Part shown: piece by piece, positions 49,684 through 61,039 of the stretch
Layout: each line of letters starts with the position of its first letter
Position numbering within the stretch: position 1 is the first letter of the stretch
DNA from: Hydractinia symbiolongicarpus
Lineage: Eukaryota; Cnidaria; Hydrozoa; Anthoathecata; Hydractiniidae
Assembly (NCBI RefSeq): GCF_029227915.1
Contig: NC_079882.1
Location: forward strand, 2,728,001-2,792,000
Direction: 5' to 3'
Length of the DNA: 64,000 nucleotides
Position numbers and translations under genes: made by a program
The notes under the pieces: generated by a model
Seen by the model: the letters and a program-made list of their open reading frames with translations, nothing else
Databases searched by the model: none
Told to the model about the DNA's origin: nothing

Positions 49684-51300
49684 TTACTCGGCGAGTCCAA
49701 TGCTCATCATGTCAATGATGCTGTTCGTGTTGGCCTTTAGAAACTGAACATAATTTGGTATCAGTGGCTCATCAGGAACAGTAGCAAGAAAGCAATCCAA
49801 CTTTGACTTGAAACAGTCTATGCTGCAATCAGATAGGTTGCGTATTGCTTTTGGTAGACCATTAAACAATCGTACTCCTTGGACAGCCAAACTAGCACAA
49901 CGAGTCTTATAAAATGGCCCTTTCTTCACTACAGGAACAACACATTTTCGACCCAAACGATCATTCGTGTACCATGTGATGCCTCCTTTCCCAGTTTCCT
50001 GACCAAAGTTTGGTACTATTTTTGCAATCACTTTCCAGATGTAAATTATGGCATACTGTTCTCTTCTTCTCTCCAGAGAATACAGATTCAAACTTTTTAG
50101 TACGTCCCAGTACGAAATACTTGAGTTCCAAGGATTTTTCTAGTAAAGTTTCTTTGCACCATTTCTATATCTTGTATTTGTCCTTTCATTAGTGGAGACC
50201 AAAACTGGGAACAATAGTCAAGGTGGAGAATAACTAATGATTTCCAAAGAGTCAACATCACGTTTTTTTCTCTGCTCTCGAATGTTCGTAATATCCATCC
50301 AGTTATCCTGTTTGCCTTTGATATAAGGTTTGAGATATGCTTATTAAATTTGCAATCATTCGACATTATAACTCCTAAGTCCTTCACAGTGATTTTTTTG
50401 TTAATCTTTTCTGACGTGTTACTTAGATATACAGAGAGTGGTTTCAAAAACTCAATCTTTCCATAACTTAGGTGCTCGAACTTACACCCATTGAGTTTCA
50501 TATTATTTTCAGTTGTCCACTTATAAATTATATTTATAAGACAGTGGAGTTTAAAGGTGTCCATGAGGCCATTAATCTCTTTCAGAATTTGTGTGTCGTC
50601 TGCAAAGCTGGATGCTAAAGAATATTTTAAGTTCTGATTAATATCACCAACCATGATTAGAAAAAGCAGTGGTCCAAGAACAGACCCTGTGGAACCCCTG
50701 ATCCAACGTTAGCGGGTATAGATTTTACACCATTGACATAAACATGTTGTATTCTGTCTTTAAGGAATGATTTAATCCATTTTATCAGTTTGTCATTTAA
50801 ACCAAGTTGCTTCAGTTTAGCAAATAAGATGGAGTGGTCCACTTTGTCAAATGCCTTGTTAAAATCTAAGTAAATGGTATCTACATTTGAACCGCTTTCA
50901 AGAAAGGATAGGATTGTATCATAATGGGTCAGTAGCTGTGATAAACAAGAACGACCTTCTCTAAAACCATGTTGTGAGTTGTTAAAGAGATTGTACTGTA
51001 CAAGATGATCAACTATGTTCTTTTTTAAAACTTTTTCAAATATTTTAACGGCATGTGAAGTCAAGGCGACTGGTCGATAGTAGTCACCTTGGTCGCCTCC
51101 TTTGAAAATGGGGGCAATGTTTGCAGTCCTCAAAAGCAGAGGTGTTACACCTGTGTTAAGAAGTTTGACCAAAACATAAGAAGTGGAGTTGCCACAGCAT
51201 TCTTACAATTTTTAAGAAATATAGCAGGCCACCATCTGGGCCAGAAGCTGAGTTAGCAGATAGAGTGTTAATTGCTTCAATTATGTCATTATTGTAACAA
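49684..51300 (-). mobile_element. Frameshifted non-LTR retrotransposon (LINE), reverse-transcriptase to C-terminus
   Basis: The minus strand carries three adjoining reading frames. The first (about 51295-50657) contains SASGPDG, ANIAPIFKGGD, FREGRSC, DFNKAFDKVDH and GVPQG. The second (50654-50097) contains SSFADDTQI with the catalytic Asp pair, then KDLGVIMSNDCKFNKHI and HLDYCSQFWSP. The third (50091-49684) contains LYSLERRREQYAIIYIWK and a C-terminal PDEP motif. Single-base shifts separate the frames, one just after GVPQG. The order of boxes is that of a Jockey/CR1-type reverse transcriptase. The endonuclease part is missing, so the copy is 5'-truncated and dead, though well preserved. Confidence 0.93.
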
Positions 51301-51482
51301 TAACAAAGTCAGTTAAAGTCACATAAAAGTAACTGCTTTTATTTTGTGTGTTTTTTGCACTTTTAAGATTTAAATTTAAACTCTAGCAAACTATTTCAGA
51401 CTGAGCTCAAAATAATACAGTATAGTTAAAAAATGCCGCTATTAGTTTATATTGATGTACAGTTTATTTCAGCATTATCAGC

Positions 51483-51908
51483 ATGAACTCATCTCCTCGG
51501 TCGCACTCCCCAATAAGTTATGTGTCAAGCTCATCAGAAGAAGAACATGAAAACAAAAACTTAATAAATGAAACCTTGCAAAATACTAAAATTCCACCTG
51601 TTGATCCATTAGTGTTAACTGATTTGGAAGAACAAGCAAAGTACACTAGTAAAAGTCTATCCAAATTAATGGCTTATCTTACAAAGCATTTAAGTGACAT
51701 TAGCAATGTTACGAATGAAACAGTTTCCATATATGACCAGACAATACAACATACTCAAGCAGAAGTGGAAAAAAATATTCATGCTATGTATGGTTTGATT
51801 GCAAAATGTGAAGAACTTGATCGTAAAATGAAACCAGTAACAGAACTTGCAAATCAGGTGTCATACTTAAATAGAATGCTAGATGAATTTGAACACCTAT
51901 GCAAGTGA
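51483..51908 (+). CDS. BORCS6: BORC complex subunit 6 (lyspersin), 141 aa, single coding exon
   Basis: The 141-aa product has a Ser-rich disordered N-terminus (residues 1-45). The rest is a helical, coiled-coil region with LTDLEEQAKYTSKSLSKLM, HTQAEVEKNIHAMYGLIAKC and EELDRKMKPVTELANQV. This matches the conserved C-terminal domain of human BORCS6. The human protein is about 357 aa, so the long N-terminal extension is missing here. BORC is an eight-subunit complex on lysosomes that recruits ARL8 and couples lysosomes to kinesins. A plausible acceptor (TTTATTTCAG) ends at 51471, 11 bases before the ATG, so the 5' UTR may be spliced. The neighbour VAMP7 begins 1.8 kb downstream on the same strand. 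Confidence 0.86.
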   Translation: MNSSPRSHSPISYVSSSSEEEHENKNLINETLQNTKIPPVDPLVLTDLEEQAKYTSKSLSKLMAYLTKHLSDISNVTNETVSIYDQTIQHTQAEVEKNIHAMYGLIAKCEELDRKMKPVTELANQVSYLNRMLDEFEHLCK

Positions 51909-53701
51909 TAGTATAAATGTTAATAATTATATTGTATTTATATTGTAGTTTTTCTTACGGATTTTTTATTTTGTGATTTGTCTGTTAGTGTCAATTTTTA
52001 TGCTTTACTGTTTAACAATCCTTTCTTCAATATGTTTAGACATTGCAATAATGCCAGAATTATTGATAGAGAACATTTCTAGTTTCAAAGGTCTATAATA
52101 ATCATGGTGAAAAAATTTTGCAGCGACAAATAAAGTGAAATTTGCCATTAATTTAAAATTAATATCCACTGTCATATATACGTTTCCTTCTTTTATGCTA
52201 AAAATCAAAACTAAAATAAAGCAGCATAGAATACTAAACTTATACTTCCTTAACTTATGATCTTGTAAGTATTACAAATTAAAAACATAACTAGTATATA
52301 CCATATATTTGTATAAGTTAGTCAGAATAATGGTTTCACAGACAAAACACAAACGTTTTTATTGCATGTCTAACACTACTTGTAAACTTCGAAATTTGTG
52401 AATATTATATTTTTGTTCTTTAAAATAGTGTTTAATAACAAGATGTTTTGGAATCTATACCATACGAGGTTTTAAACTAGGATATTTTATTAAGCTTATT
52501 CATATTGGAATTTTTGGGTATCTAATATCCTAAGGTAAAGAGAGTTCGGCTGTTTTAATGAAACTTGATAGAAATATAGTACAGTATTAAATATAATGAT
52601 ATGTAGAAATAAAATATTTTTGATGTTACCAATTTTGCTATGACATCACTTTTGTGAGATATATTTTCTCTGTTGACTATTATGAGCCAGGTTTATGAGT
52701 GAATTTTATTTGCTAGATGATTCCTAAGTTCAGCCTTATAATATTACCATAATGCAGGGAGTGAGTAAAAACAATGCTCAAAAGATCAGTATTTTTTCGC
52801 TTGGATCTTAATTTTTTTTGAAAATAAATTGTGGAGTTAGTTACAAATCTAACCCAACTAAACCATTATTTAAGGAGTTGTAATGAGAAATGTGAATTGG
52901 TGGAATCATGCTCCCTTTTAATAATAAAAAGTATATCACAATCTGTTAACATGACCAGCATTTCAACAAATTCAACCTTTGGTGAAAGAACTTTTATATT
53001 TTCATAATATATGAATTTGTAGCAACAGCATTTAACAATGAATCAAGTGAATGCTTTTACCTTTTTATACTTGTCGAATACATATTTAAAATTTGTTTTC
53101 TGTTCTGTAATTTTCTACCTAAAGAGCTTTTGCATGTTTTTATAATTTAGTAAAAATAAAATTTTGAAAAAATGTGTCAAAAGGTAAACTATTGTTTCTT
53201 TTTTGTCAATTAATTTTCTTGATTACTTTAGAAAATTTCTTCCAAATTTAGAGTCCTTAAAAATTTTCTATGGTGAGATATGTTGAAGTATAAATGCGGT
53301 GTAGCAAAAGTTGTACAACAATTTTTTAAAAAAACTGTTTGTTCCCAAGATTTTTTTGTTTGAAGATTTTAGGATGTATATAATTATGTTGTATAAATTT
53401 TATTGCCTGCTAGGACATTTTCTTTAAGAAACTGTGAAGAAAGTGATGTCATTCACTATAAATATTACTTATTCATGGCCTGATGACACTACCTTGGGTT
53501 CCACAAATAAAAATTATACTCAAAGTATGGAACTTAAGTATTTATTCACTGTTTTGGTCAATTCAGTTGTATAATAATTATGCATTAATAGAGTGGGAAT
53601 AATACGGATGACTAAAAATCCTTTAAATTGATGAAAAAATTGAAATTATGATTGTAACCCTAATTATCCTATCTCTTTTTACAGAAACAAAAACCAACAC
53701 A
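51909..53701. other. Intergenic between BORCS6 and VAMP7
   Basis: AT-rich sequence with no recognised repeat. A minus-strand ORF ending at 52005 encodes a hydrophobic N-terminal stretch and a tail of ordinary composition but lacks an ATG at its start. A 3' splice acceptor (TTTTTACAG) ends at 53684, just before the VAMP7 start, so a 5' non-coding VAMP7 exon may lie in this stretch. Confidence 0.5.
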
Positions 53702-56700
53702 ATGTCAATATATTATGCACTGATATCACGTGAGTCAACGGTTTTAGTGGATTACACTGAACATTCAGGAAATTTTCAGCAAATCACCATGGCCATACTT
53801 CAAAATATTGACACAAAGAAGGACACAATGTGTTCTTATTCGTCTGGAGAGTAGGTCATGTATTATTTCAGGTCCAAGGAGAATTTGACTAAATTGTTAT
53901 CAATTCTATATAGAATTCTATGATTATGGAAAGCACTGCTTTTATTTTCTTTTTCACAATTAACATTATTCTGTGAATGTGTTACAAAATTATAGAAAAT
54001 ACTTGCTTTAAATTTTAATCTTATTTTTTAGGTTTATATTTCATGTTGTTGTTAGCTCTGGCTTGGTTTATTTATGTATGGCAGATGAATCAATGGGCAA
54101 ATCTTTACCATATGCCTACTTACATAAGGTACTATTTTGCATCAATTAGTTTTTTATGATTAGTTTATTTATTTGTTTATTTGTTTGTTATTATTTCTGG
54201 TAATTGAAAAAAATATTTCACTAATTTTTGTTTCCATTTATAATGTTTAGATAAAAACTCAGTTTGAATCGAGTACCTTGTTTGAACGAGCAATGCATTG
54301 CAATGCTTATGAGTTGAAAAGAGATTTCACTCCAGTTCTTGGTCAGCACCTAGTAAGAACTATTTACTCTGGTATTAATTTGAATAATTTGATTAAATTT
54401 AAAAGCAAGAAAATATCACAGAATTTCTGCAAATATGTTAAAGTTAATATTATTTATACATTAATATTATGTGATATTAGCTAAAACCACCATCGTTTAA
54501 TTATTATATTTTTATGCAGGATGATATTGCATATCTGTAACCTTGAGTTCATTATAAGACACTGTAAATAATATATTACTGTTCAATCGAGTTGGGATTA
54601 AAACGAAAGTGAATTATTCAAATGGATAAACAATAAGAGTTGTAAAAATATTGAAACAGTAACATATATAGTTTAAAAAACTGATCTAAAAAAAACTGCC
54701 GACGTTCACACTAGATTTATTTTAAAGTCAAAACTTCTTTTTTGTCCCTACATTGTTCAAAACATAATGCAGAAGTACGAAGAAAACACGCAGAAATATG
54801 TTAGCTTTCTGTGATCTCACATAAATCTAATACTGAAGGGATAAATTTCGACTCACTGATTTAAAAAGCAGAGTCAAAACTATATCATTTTTCTCTGAGA
54901 TTTCTTAAAGATGGATGAAATAGGATAACAAGAAGGTTTTAAAGAGCAGAAATTCCAAGGTCATATACATTATATACAAGTTTAATTTCTTTGCAAACGT
55001 GCTGATAAAAATATACACTATACTTTTACAGGGCTATTTGTGTTTGTGTTGGACTCAAGTTCCAACTGAATGCCATTGAAACAGCCTAATGTTTTGTTAT
55101 GCTGACATTTAGGAGTGTCCTTGCCCTTTCGTGAACAAATAAGTTAACTAAAAATGCTATGGGACCAGTCGTTGGCCTGTGAAAAAATCTATGAGTTTGC
55201 CTTTCGTACTTAACCAGTCCGCAGATTTTCACCCATCGTACATATCTCGTGGTTCCTTACCACAAAGTATCATTTCAACTACCATTTTGAACAGAAGACG
55301 GTATTAATATTAGAGATTAAAACACCCAATTGTAAGGTATTACAAGAAAGACAAATTATATCAAATTTAGGTGTGAAATTTAGTGCAATAACCATTCTTC
55401 CAACTTCAATCTTTTTGTTTCATTTTAGCGCAAGTTTAACAAAGGAGATGTAGATGATGCAAGCACAAGTAAAATCAGAAACCTACAACGAGATGTAGAT
55501 GAGGTGAAAACAGTGATGACTCAAAATATAAGTACCTACTTTTAATATTTACTTAGCCCTTGTGAGTGTTATTACGCGAGTTGCATGCACAGAGTTATTA
55601 CAGGGAAAGTAAAAGCCTGAAATCTCTGTTTAATTGTTTTTGAGGTTTGATTGCAATAGTGTTAGATCTTGCTGCAGAAATTTTGTCAATTCACACGCAG
55701 TTAGTAAACATCCCCCCGGATTGTTGTCATTTTCACGTTTCTTGACTTGACCTTTACTTACTGCTTGTTTGGTCTTTGCTTTTACTTATTACCATTTTAT
55801 CAACAATAAAATAGACATTCTAAAAAAGCGAGCGACATTTAAGCCACTAGTACAAAATTTCCTAACACTGATTACTTTTTACAGACCTGATCTGTCATGA
55901 CAGGAGATAGAATTAAATGCGTGAATACGGAAGTAACTTAAACTGTTGAAACTGATCGCCGTATATGTCGACTTGAAGCTAGTTCATCATAAATGTTTTG
56001 CTACTAATAACAAACGTTAAAATCTTGTAAACGTATATAAATCCTTTCTGTTTAGAAAAAATATTCGACAGGGGTGACAAATTGGACATACTTGTCGACA
56101 AAACTGAAGACCTCTCAAAATCGGTATGTTTTATTTTTAAGAAATTCATCTACAATATACTACCGATTATTTAAATCTTACTTATCGTACAGTCAAATGC
56201 TCTAGCTCAAATATTAGAATTCTTATTTAGCAGTTGTATTTGTCATGTTTGGTTTGGACCAGGAGGCCACTAAAATCTTTGACTTTTGGAGTTATCAGAG
56301 GCTTGACTGTGATTTTTAGGAGAAGGTATAAGTGGTTTGAGGGAGAATATCAAACATTTCGGGTACTTGAAGTTCGAGTTGAGGGTTTTAATTATCTAAA
56401 TTACGCTGTGTAATAAAGTCGGAGGTGTTTTTAGTTTTGTATTACTCGAAGTCAACACTGTAGGCATTAGGGTGTAACTGGCGGTATACGCAGTCCTTTT
56501 AGTGGATTCGTACTCACTGGCTTTCTTGTTACAGTGTAACTGCAGCCGTTGAGGTTACAACCACATATAAAAGCATGAGTAAGCCTCATATGGGAGGACA
56601 TAAGAAACCAAGAGAAAAACTCAATAAAAAATAAATAAATCAGGACATTCAAATCGAAAAAAGAACGCGTTTAAATCTAGGTTCTGTTTCGCCTATGTTG

Positions 56701-56888
56701 AAAAGTTCTTGTTAACTAATTTCCTGTTTTATTCTTTATAGTCTGAATCATTCGCCAAATCGTCACGTCGTCTTAAAAACAAGGCATGGTGGGAAAATAA
56801 AAAGTTGTGTGTTATTATGGTTGTTGTAATTTTGGCTATAATTGGTATCATTACAATCGTTGTTCTCGTCGAAGAGAATGTGATATAA
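53702..56888 (+). CDS. VAMP7: VAMP7, longin-type R-SNARE, complete, 221 aa
   Basis: Six exons: 53702-53850, 54032-54128, 54251-54352, 55429-55531, 56056-56123 and 56742-56888. All have GT/AG ends and continuous frame. The product is 221 aa; human VAMP7 is 220. Residues 1-115 form the longin domain, starting MSIYYALISRESTVLVDYTE. Residues ~122-180 form the SNARE helix, with IFDRGDKLDILVDKTEDL and the zero-layer Arg at 156. A C-terminal membrane anchor spans about 195-216 and ends in EENVI. I chose the ATG at 53702 because it matches the family N-terminus. An in-frame upstream ATG at 53648 lies before a likely splice acceptor. VAMP7 drives fusion of late endosomes, lysosomes and secretory lysosomes. 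Confidence 0.96.
55165..55318. repeat. Dispersed repeat copy in VAMP7 intron 3
   Basis: A diverged copy of the 34629-34752 repeat. It starts AGTCGTTGGCCTGTGAAAAA and ends ACAGAAGACGGTATTAATAT, with a matching ACCATTTTGA segment in between. It lies between VAMP7 exons 3 and 4. Confidence 0.6.
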
Positions 56889-58261
56889 GAAGAATGGTGT
56901 CGTGTAATGAATCGCGAGTATATTATATATTATATATGTATGAAAAAGGCCTTCACGCGAAACCATTATGAGTTATCAATTTTGCAGATGATGTTTATAT
57001 GAATTCACAGCAAGAACATTCTTTGGTTTGTGTAGACGTTTGCAGTAAAAATTTCAATATTTATCGATCCTTTTTAGTGTTCCTTATATTTCTATTCTGT
57101 TTCTAGTTGATTCTGGAGACAAAATTGTCGGCAAATTGTAGACTCGTGTTTCATTTTCTTTTCTCGCAAACAACCTGGTACATAGGCCTCCACTTGAAAT
57201 AAGGGCATATCTTAAGTATAAACTTGTTTGATCTTGTTTTAACAGTTTGAGTGCAAAGCATTCGTATCTTTTTTAAAATTGTGCAATTTCAAGTGTTTCA
57301 AGTGTCATTTTTCTTGTTATATTTTGTTTCCGACATCTTTTAGTGTAAACAGGGTTTTAAGTTCCTGCAATTAAACTTCTTCGTTTTTTTGCTAAACTGA
57401 GCATGGAAACGAATAGCTGAATGTTATGTAATGGCAGCGCACAGCTTAGAAAATTATGTTTATAGTAGTGTAATTAAGGGCATGTAGGAGGAGGCAAATA
57501 TTCTGGTCTGCTCTTTAACCTAAAATCATTTAGAGGACTGTTAGTAAATATATTTAAACGGACTAGCATATTTTCTTAAATATTTTTTTGTGCATTTCTT
57601 TTCAGAATATTTTATAGTTGTATATATCCTATCGTTAAGTAAAATTCTATTACGTCACTTTATAAGAAATAAAATCGAAAGATAAAATTTATTATTTTTT
57701 ATGTTTCCCCATTTTTTTGTTTTTCTCGTGACACGAAAAAAAGAAGAAAATAAATGAATTGAACCTACCACAAAACATTTAAAAAAATATTTTTATTGTT
57801 CTTGAAAGTTACAAACACTTCCATTATGGCTCAAGTTAGTGGGAAAAGGTTGAGTCGTGGCGGTGGCTATGGTCTGGAGATTCCTGTAATTTATTGCTTT
57901 CATGCGACAAGAAAAGTTGATCAACTGGTAAAGAAGATCAATAAATCTATAAAAAGTGAGCTAGATTGTGAAGTTTCAAAGGGTTTAAAATAAATATTTG
58001 AAAAAATATTCATTTTTCTCTATTTATGTTTGCTGGCTCCCGATATTCTGGACCGTCTGCTAATTGAATTTCCGCGCCCGAAGGCATAGGAAATTCTTTA
58101 AAACCGTCGTTTTTTTCTTTCGAAGCATTTTTTGAGAAAAAATCGACCCTTGAGTTTCACGTTCATCTGAGAGGAGGATAGTATTGGTATAACTGACTAA
58201 CTAACTAACCCTGTCTAATGGTCAATTGCAACGTCACAGATTTAAACTTCGTACCCAAGCT

Positions 58262-58500
58262 CCCTAAGTACAGGTCAAAATTTGGCAGAGTTAACAAAAA
58301 AAGTATGCTGAACATAATGGTAACATTATAATTTTGATTTTTGTCACCTAAATGTCGCTTTAGGCCAAAATTGGTCCAAAAATTAAAACTACTTTATATT
58401 CGACAAAAATTGGCACAGTTAATAAAAAAAGTATGCTGAACATGATGGTCACATCAAAATTTTGATTTTTTGTCAACTAAATCCCGTTTAAGACCATAAA
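58262..58500 (+). repeat. Tandem pair of ~129-bp repeats
   Basis: Two adjacent copies share TTGGCASAGTTAAYAAAAAA, then GTATGCTGAACAT and a TTTTGATTTTT block. Landmark positions 58282 and 58410 give the period. Related copies lie at 59630-59960 in the same orientation. Confidence 0.82.
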
Positions 58501-58971
58501 CGTTTCAATCGCAAGACTTTCAACCATGAATGATAGGCTGTACTTTTGTTAGCAATTTCTTTTAAAATGTGAATTTATTATGACACGTTTCGTTTTGTTT
58601 GCGTTTGTTGTAAGATATAATGTCACTTGTGTGCTTTATCTCCAGAGCTTCATGCACCAAACCTCTTCGATGTTTGGCACGATAACACAACAAATTAGCA
58701 GGTTGTTATCAAATATTTTGGTAGCGAGCGGAAATTCTTATAGCCCCCTTAGAGCTTCTTGTTAGAAATACAAAAAATGTTGTCCGCTAATTAGAGTGTT
58801 CGCTATTTAGAAAGTTTTTTATGAGACTTTTCTGCTGATAAGAGGTATCCCCGCCTTTTAGAGTGTCCTAATTGGAGGAATACTGTATTCCGCATACATC
58901 AATTTTAGCGAAGCAATCGTTCAGTTCATTCCTTAAAGTGTTGCATTGTGTGCTTAAGAGAAATATGTTGT

Positions 58972-59011
58972 CTTTTTGCAAGATGTTCATTGACGAACAT
59001 CTTGCAAAAAG
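58972..59011. repeat. Perfect 17-bp inverted repeat, 6-nt loop
   Basis: CTTTTTGCAAGATGTTC (58972-58988), ATTGAC loop, then the exact reverse complement GAACATCTTGCAAAAAG (58995-59011). It would fold as a stable hairpin in either strand. Confidence 0.92.
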
Positions 59012-59629
59012 TCAAGGTAGAATTATAAAAAATAAGCACCTGGCTCACAATATGGAGTTTCTTATAAAAAAAGTAACGTTTAGAAGCAGCATTCTAAATG
59101 AAGACCAAATTCGCGTGGTTGCAAGCTCAGTTCGGCTGGTGCGACAATAGAAATCAAATGTTTTTATCATGTTTTTTGTCGTATAAATATGACTTTTTAG
59201 TGCAGGAAAAGTCTTGCTGTAAAATATTAGTGTTTCTATTATATCCCTGTTATATGCCCTATTTAGTTGTTTTAAGACAGTGTGGTCAACACAGCTCTTA
59301 AACCGTCTGGCTCTTCATTCATATGGAGTAACCTCTTCCGATTTTCAATCAATAAATCTTTTCATTGCCTTTAACCCTCATCGTGTAATTTCCTTCGTTC
59401 CCGCCTAATCCATTTTTTTTTCATTTTACCTGAGGGAGAGTGGTGATTTAGTAAGCAGGCTCCTGCGGTCATCGTAATATCATTTTTCGTGTGTACGGAG
59501 CACTGTTTTTTTTGTCAGTGAATGGTTTCGTGAATTTGACTTACTGACTGGGAAAGGAGGAGTGCATGCTTACCTCCTTGTTAATACCATTGGTGACAAT
59601 AATTTTTTTTATCACTTAAATACTGTTTT

Positions 59630-59960
59630 GGGGCCAAAATCACTTAAAAAAGAATGAATATGATTTTTTAAGTTGGTAGTAAACAAAAAAGCATGCTAAG
59701 GCCAAAATTGGTCTAAGAAATAAAACTTCTTTGTTTTCGACAGAATTTGCCACAGTGAACAAAAAAAGCACTAAACATGATGATGGCACTAATAAATTGT
59801 TTTTTACACCAGATTTAATAAATTTATGCCCAAAATTTCTCAAAAGTAAAACTGCTTTATCTCGACAAATTTGGCATAGTAAACAAAAAATGGCATGCTG
59901 AAATGATAATCGAAATTTTGTATTTGGGTTACGTAAAACATACCATTGTAGGCCAAAGGG
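59630..59960 (+). repeat. Second array of the ~125-bp repeat
   Basis: At least two diverged copies, with landmarks TTGCCACAG (59747) and TTGGCATAG (59870), period about 123 bp. Each is preceded by a CCAAAATT...AAAACT...TTTAT..TCGACA block as in the array at 58262-58500. Confidence 0.72.
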
Positions 59961-60031
59961 TAACTATTTCATGCTTTTACATTCCAATAACTTTTTCTCC
60001 AAACTAGGCCAGGAATTAAAGTTAATTTTTC

Positions 60032-60145
60032 ATCCTTGTCCCAAGGGTTTGTTGCATAAAGCCGCTGGCGCTTACTTGACAGCTAAACATTTTTTTTCCC
60101 GCCGGCTCGATGTCAAAAAGGTAAAAGACCCTGGGGACGAGGTTG
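60032..60145. mobile_element. MITE-like element with CCTGGGGACGAGG end
   Basis: The left end ATCCTTGTCCCAAGGGTTTG is a decayed inverted copy of the right end, GACCCTGGGGACGAGGTTG. The right end is the same as that of the element at 16095-16168. Confidence 0.6.
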
Positions 60146-60465
60146 TTCATTTTTACGAGTATTCACAAATCTTCTGTTACTCGGTAATTTTCCCTACGGC
60201 TACAGCATTACATTGATTTTCTTACAATTTTGTTCTAATAAAAGTCGTTATTAACAAGGTGTTTTTTTCAAGTCGCGTCGTTTATGTTCTAATTTACAAC
60301 TAGACATTGTAAAAAACTTAAAATATCAAACTCCAATCGATCCAGTCTAACAAAAAGGACTAATAATCGTCGTTCATTATACGAAAACAAGTGAGGTTAC
60401 AGCTAATAAGCGTAGTTTAATGTCCAAGTACGAATTAAGGTTGTATTTTATAAATTGAAGAGCCT

Positions 60466-60554
60466 AACCTCGTTTCCGGAGGGCATTTTGCCCTTTTGAT
60501 GAGTTTTATAGCGCCGAAAAATTGTTGGCCGCCAAGAGAACCTGAGACGAGGAT
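60466..60554. mobile_element. MITE-like hairpin element
   Basis: The left end AACCTCGTTTCCGGAGGGCA and the right end AACCTGAGACGAGGAT are imperfect inverted repeats. The ATTTTGCC segment just inside the left end also occurs at the same place in the 16095-16168 element. Confidence 0.6.
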
Positions 60555-60844
60555 GTGAAAAAAACAGGACCCAGGACGATAGTTCTTGTAAAGTTCTCTT
60601 ATTTAGCAGAATATGCTGCATATGGAACAACATTCGGTTAAAAATAACAATTTTTTTCCTAAATTAAGAAAATTTTCAGGGACGAAAATTTTTACCGACA
60701 AAATAAAGGATCGACGGATTTTTCACCGATAAGGTATTTGCTATTAGCGGGAAAGTTTTTCTTTAACCATGTTCAACTTTTTCTTTTTGAAAATTTTCAT
60801 TTTTTTTATTTTTTATGGTCAAAATCATGCAAACTTTTAATTCT

Positions 60845-61039
60845 TTAGAGAAAAATATGTGTTCCTTTTATTCTTTTTGAGTCATAAAAACCCGAATTCT
60901 CATAATTTTCTTCTTTTATTCCTGGCATGTCATTTCTTTTCTTTATAACTATGGTTTCATCATAGTCATAGTCATCATCGTGATGCAGCAAAAATTCGTC
61001 ATCTTGAACTTTTGATAAGAACTCTGCGCTGGAGAACAT
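60845..61039 (-). CDS. Possible small acidic protein, 64 aa
   Basis: An ATG-started ORF encodes MFSSAEFLSKVQDDEFLLHH, followed by a run of Asp and Tyr (DDDYDYDE) and a Lys/Glu-rich end. It has no signal peptide or membrane segment. The amino-acid composition is more protein-like than that of nearby ORFs. It could be a small gene or the first exon of a longer one, or may be chance; no family is recognised. Confidence 0.3.
   Translation of the reverse strand: MFSSAEFLSKVQDDEFLLHHDDDYDYDETIVIKKRNDMPGIKEENYENSGFYDSKRIKGTHIFL

Larger units (their letters stand above)
56889..60844. other. VAMP7 3' flank and repeat-rich intergenic sequence
   Basis: The left part is the VAMP7 3' flank, with AATAAA-type sequences near 57669. 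Further right are two pairs of ~125-bp repeats (58262-58500 and 59630-59960), a 17-bp inverted repeat (58972-59011) and two MITE-like elements (60032-60145, 60466-60554). ORFs at 57796-57993 and 58872-59150 have no recognisable features. Confidence 0.55.

Noticed and set aside
53648-53701. Earlier in-frame VAMP7 start
   Set aside because: It lies upstream of a likely splice acceptor at 53684, and the family N-terminus aligns with the ATG at 53702.
57796-57993. 65-codon ORF starting MFLKVTNTSIMAQ
   Set aside because: No recognised domain, short, and in repeat-rich flank; could be a transposon fragment but not supportable.
58872-59150. 92-codon ORF around the 17-bp hairpin
   Set aside because: The ORF runs through a perfect inverted repeat and has no family resemblance; likely chance.
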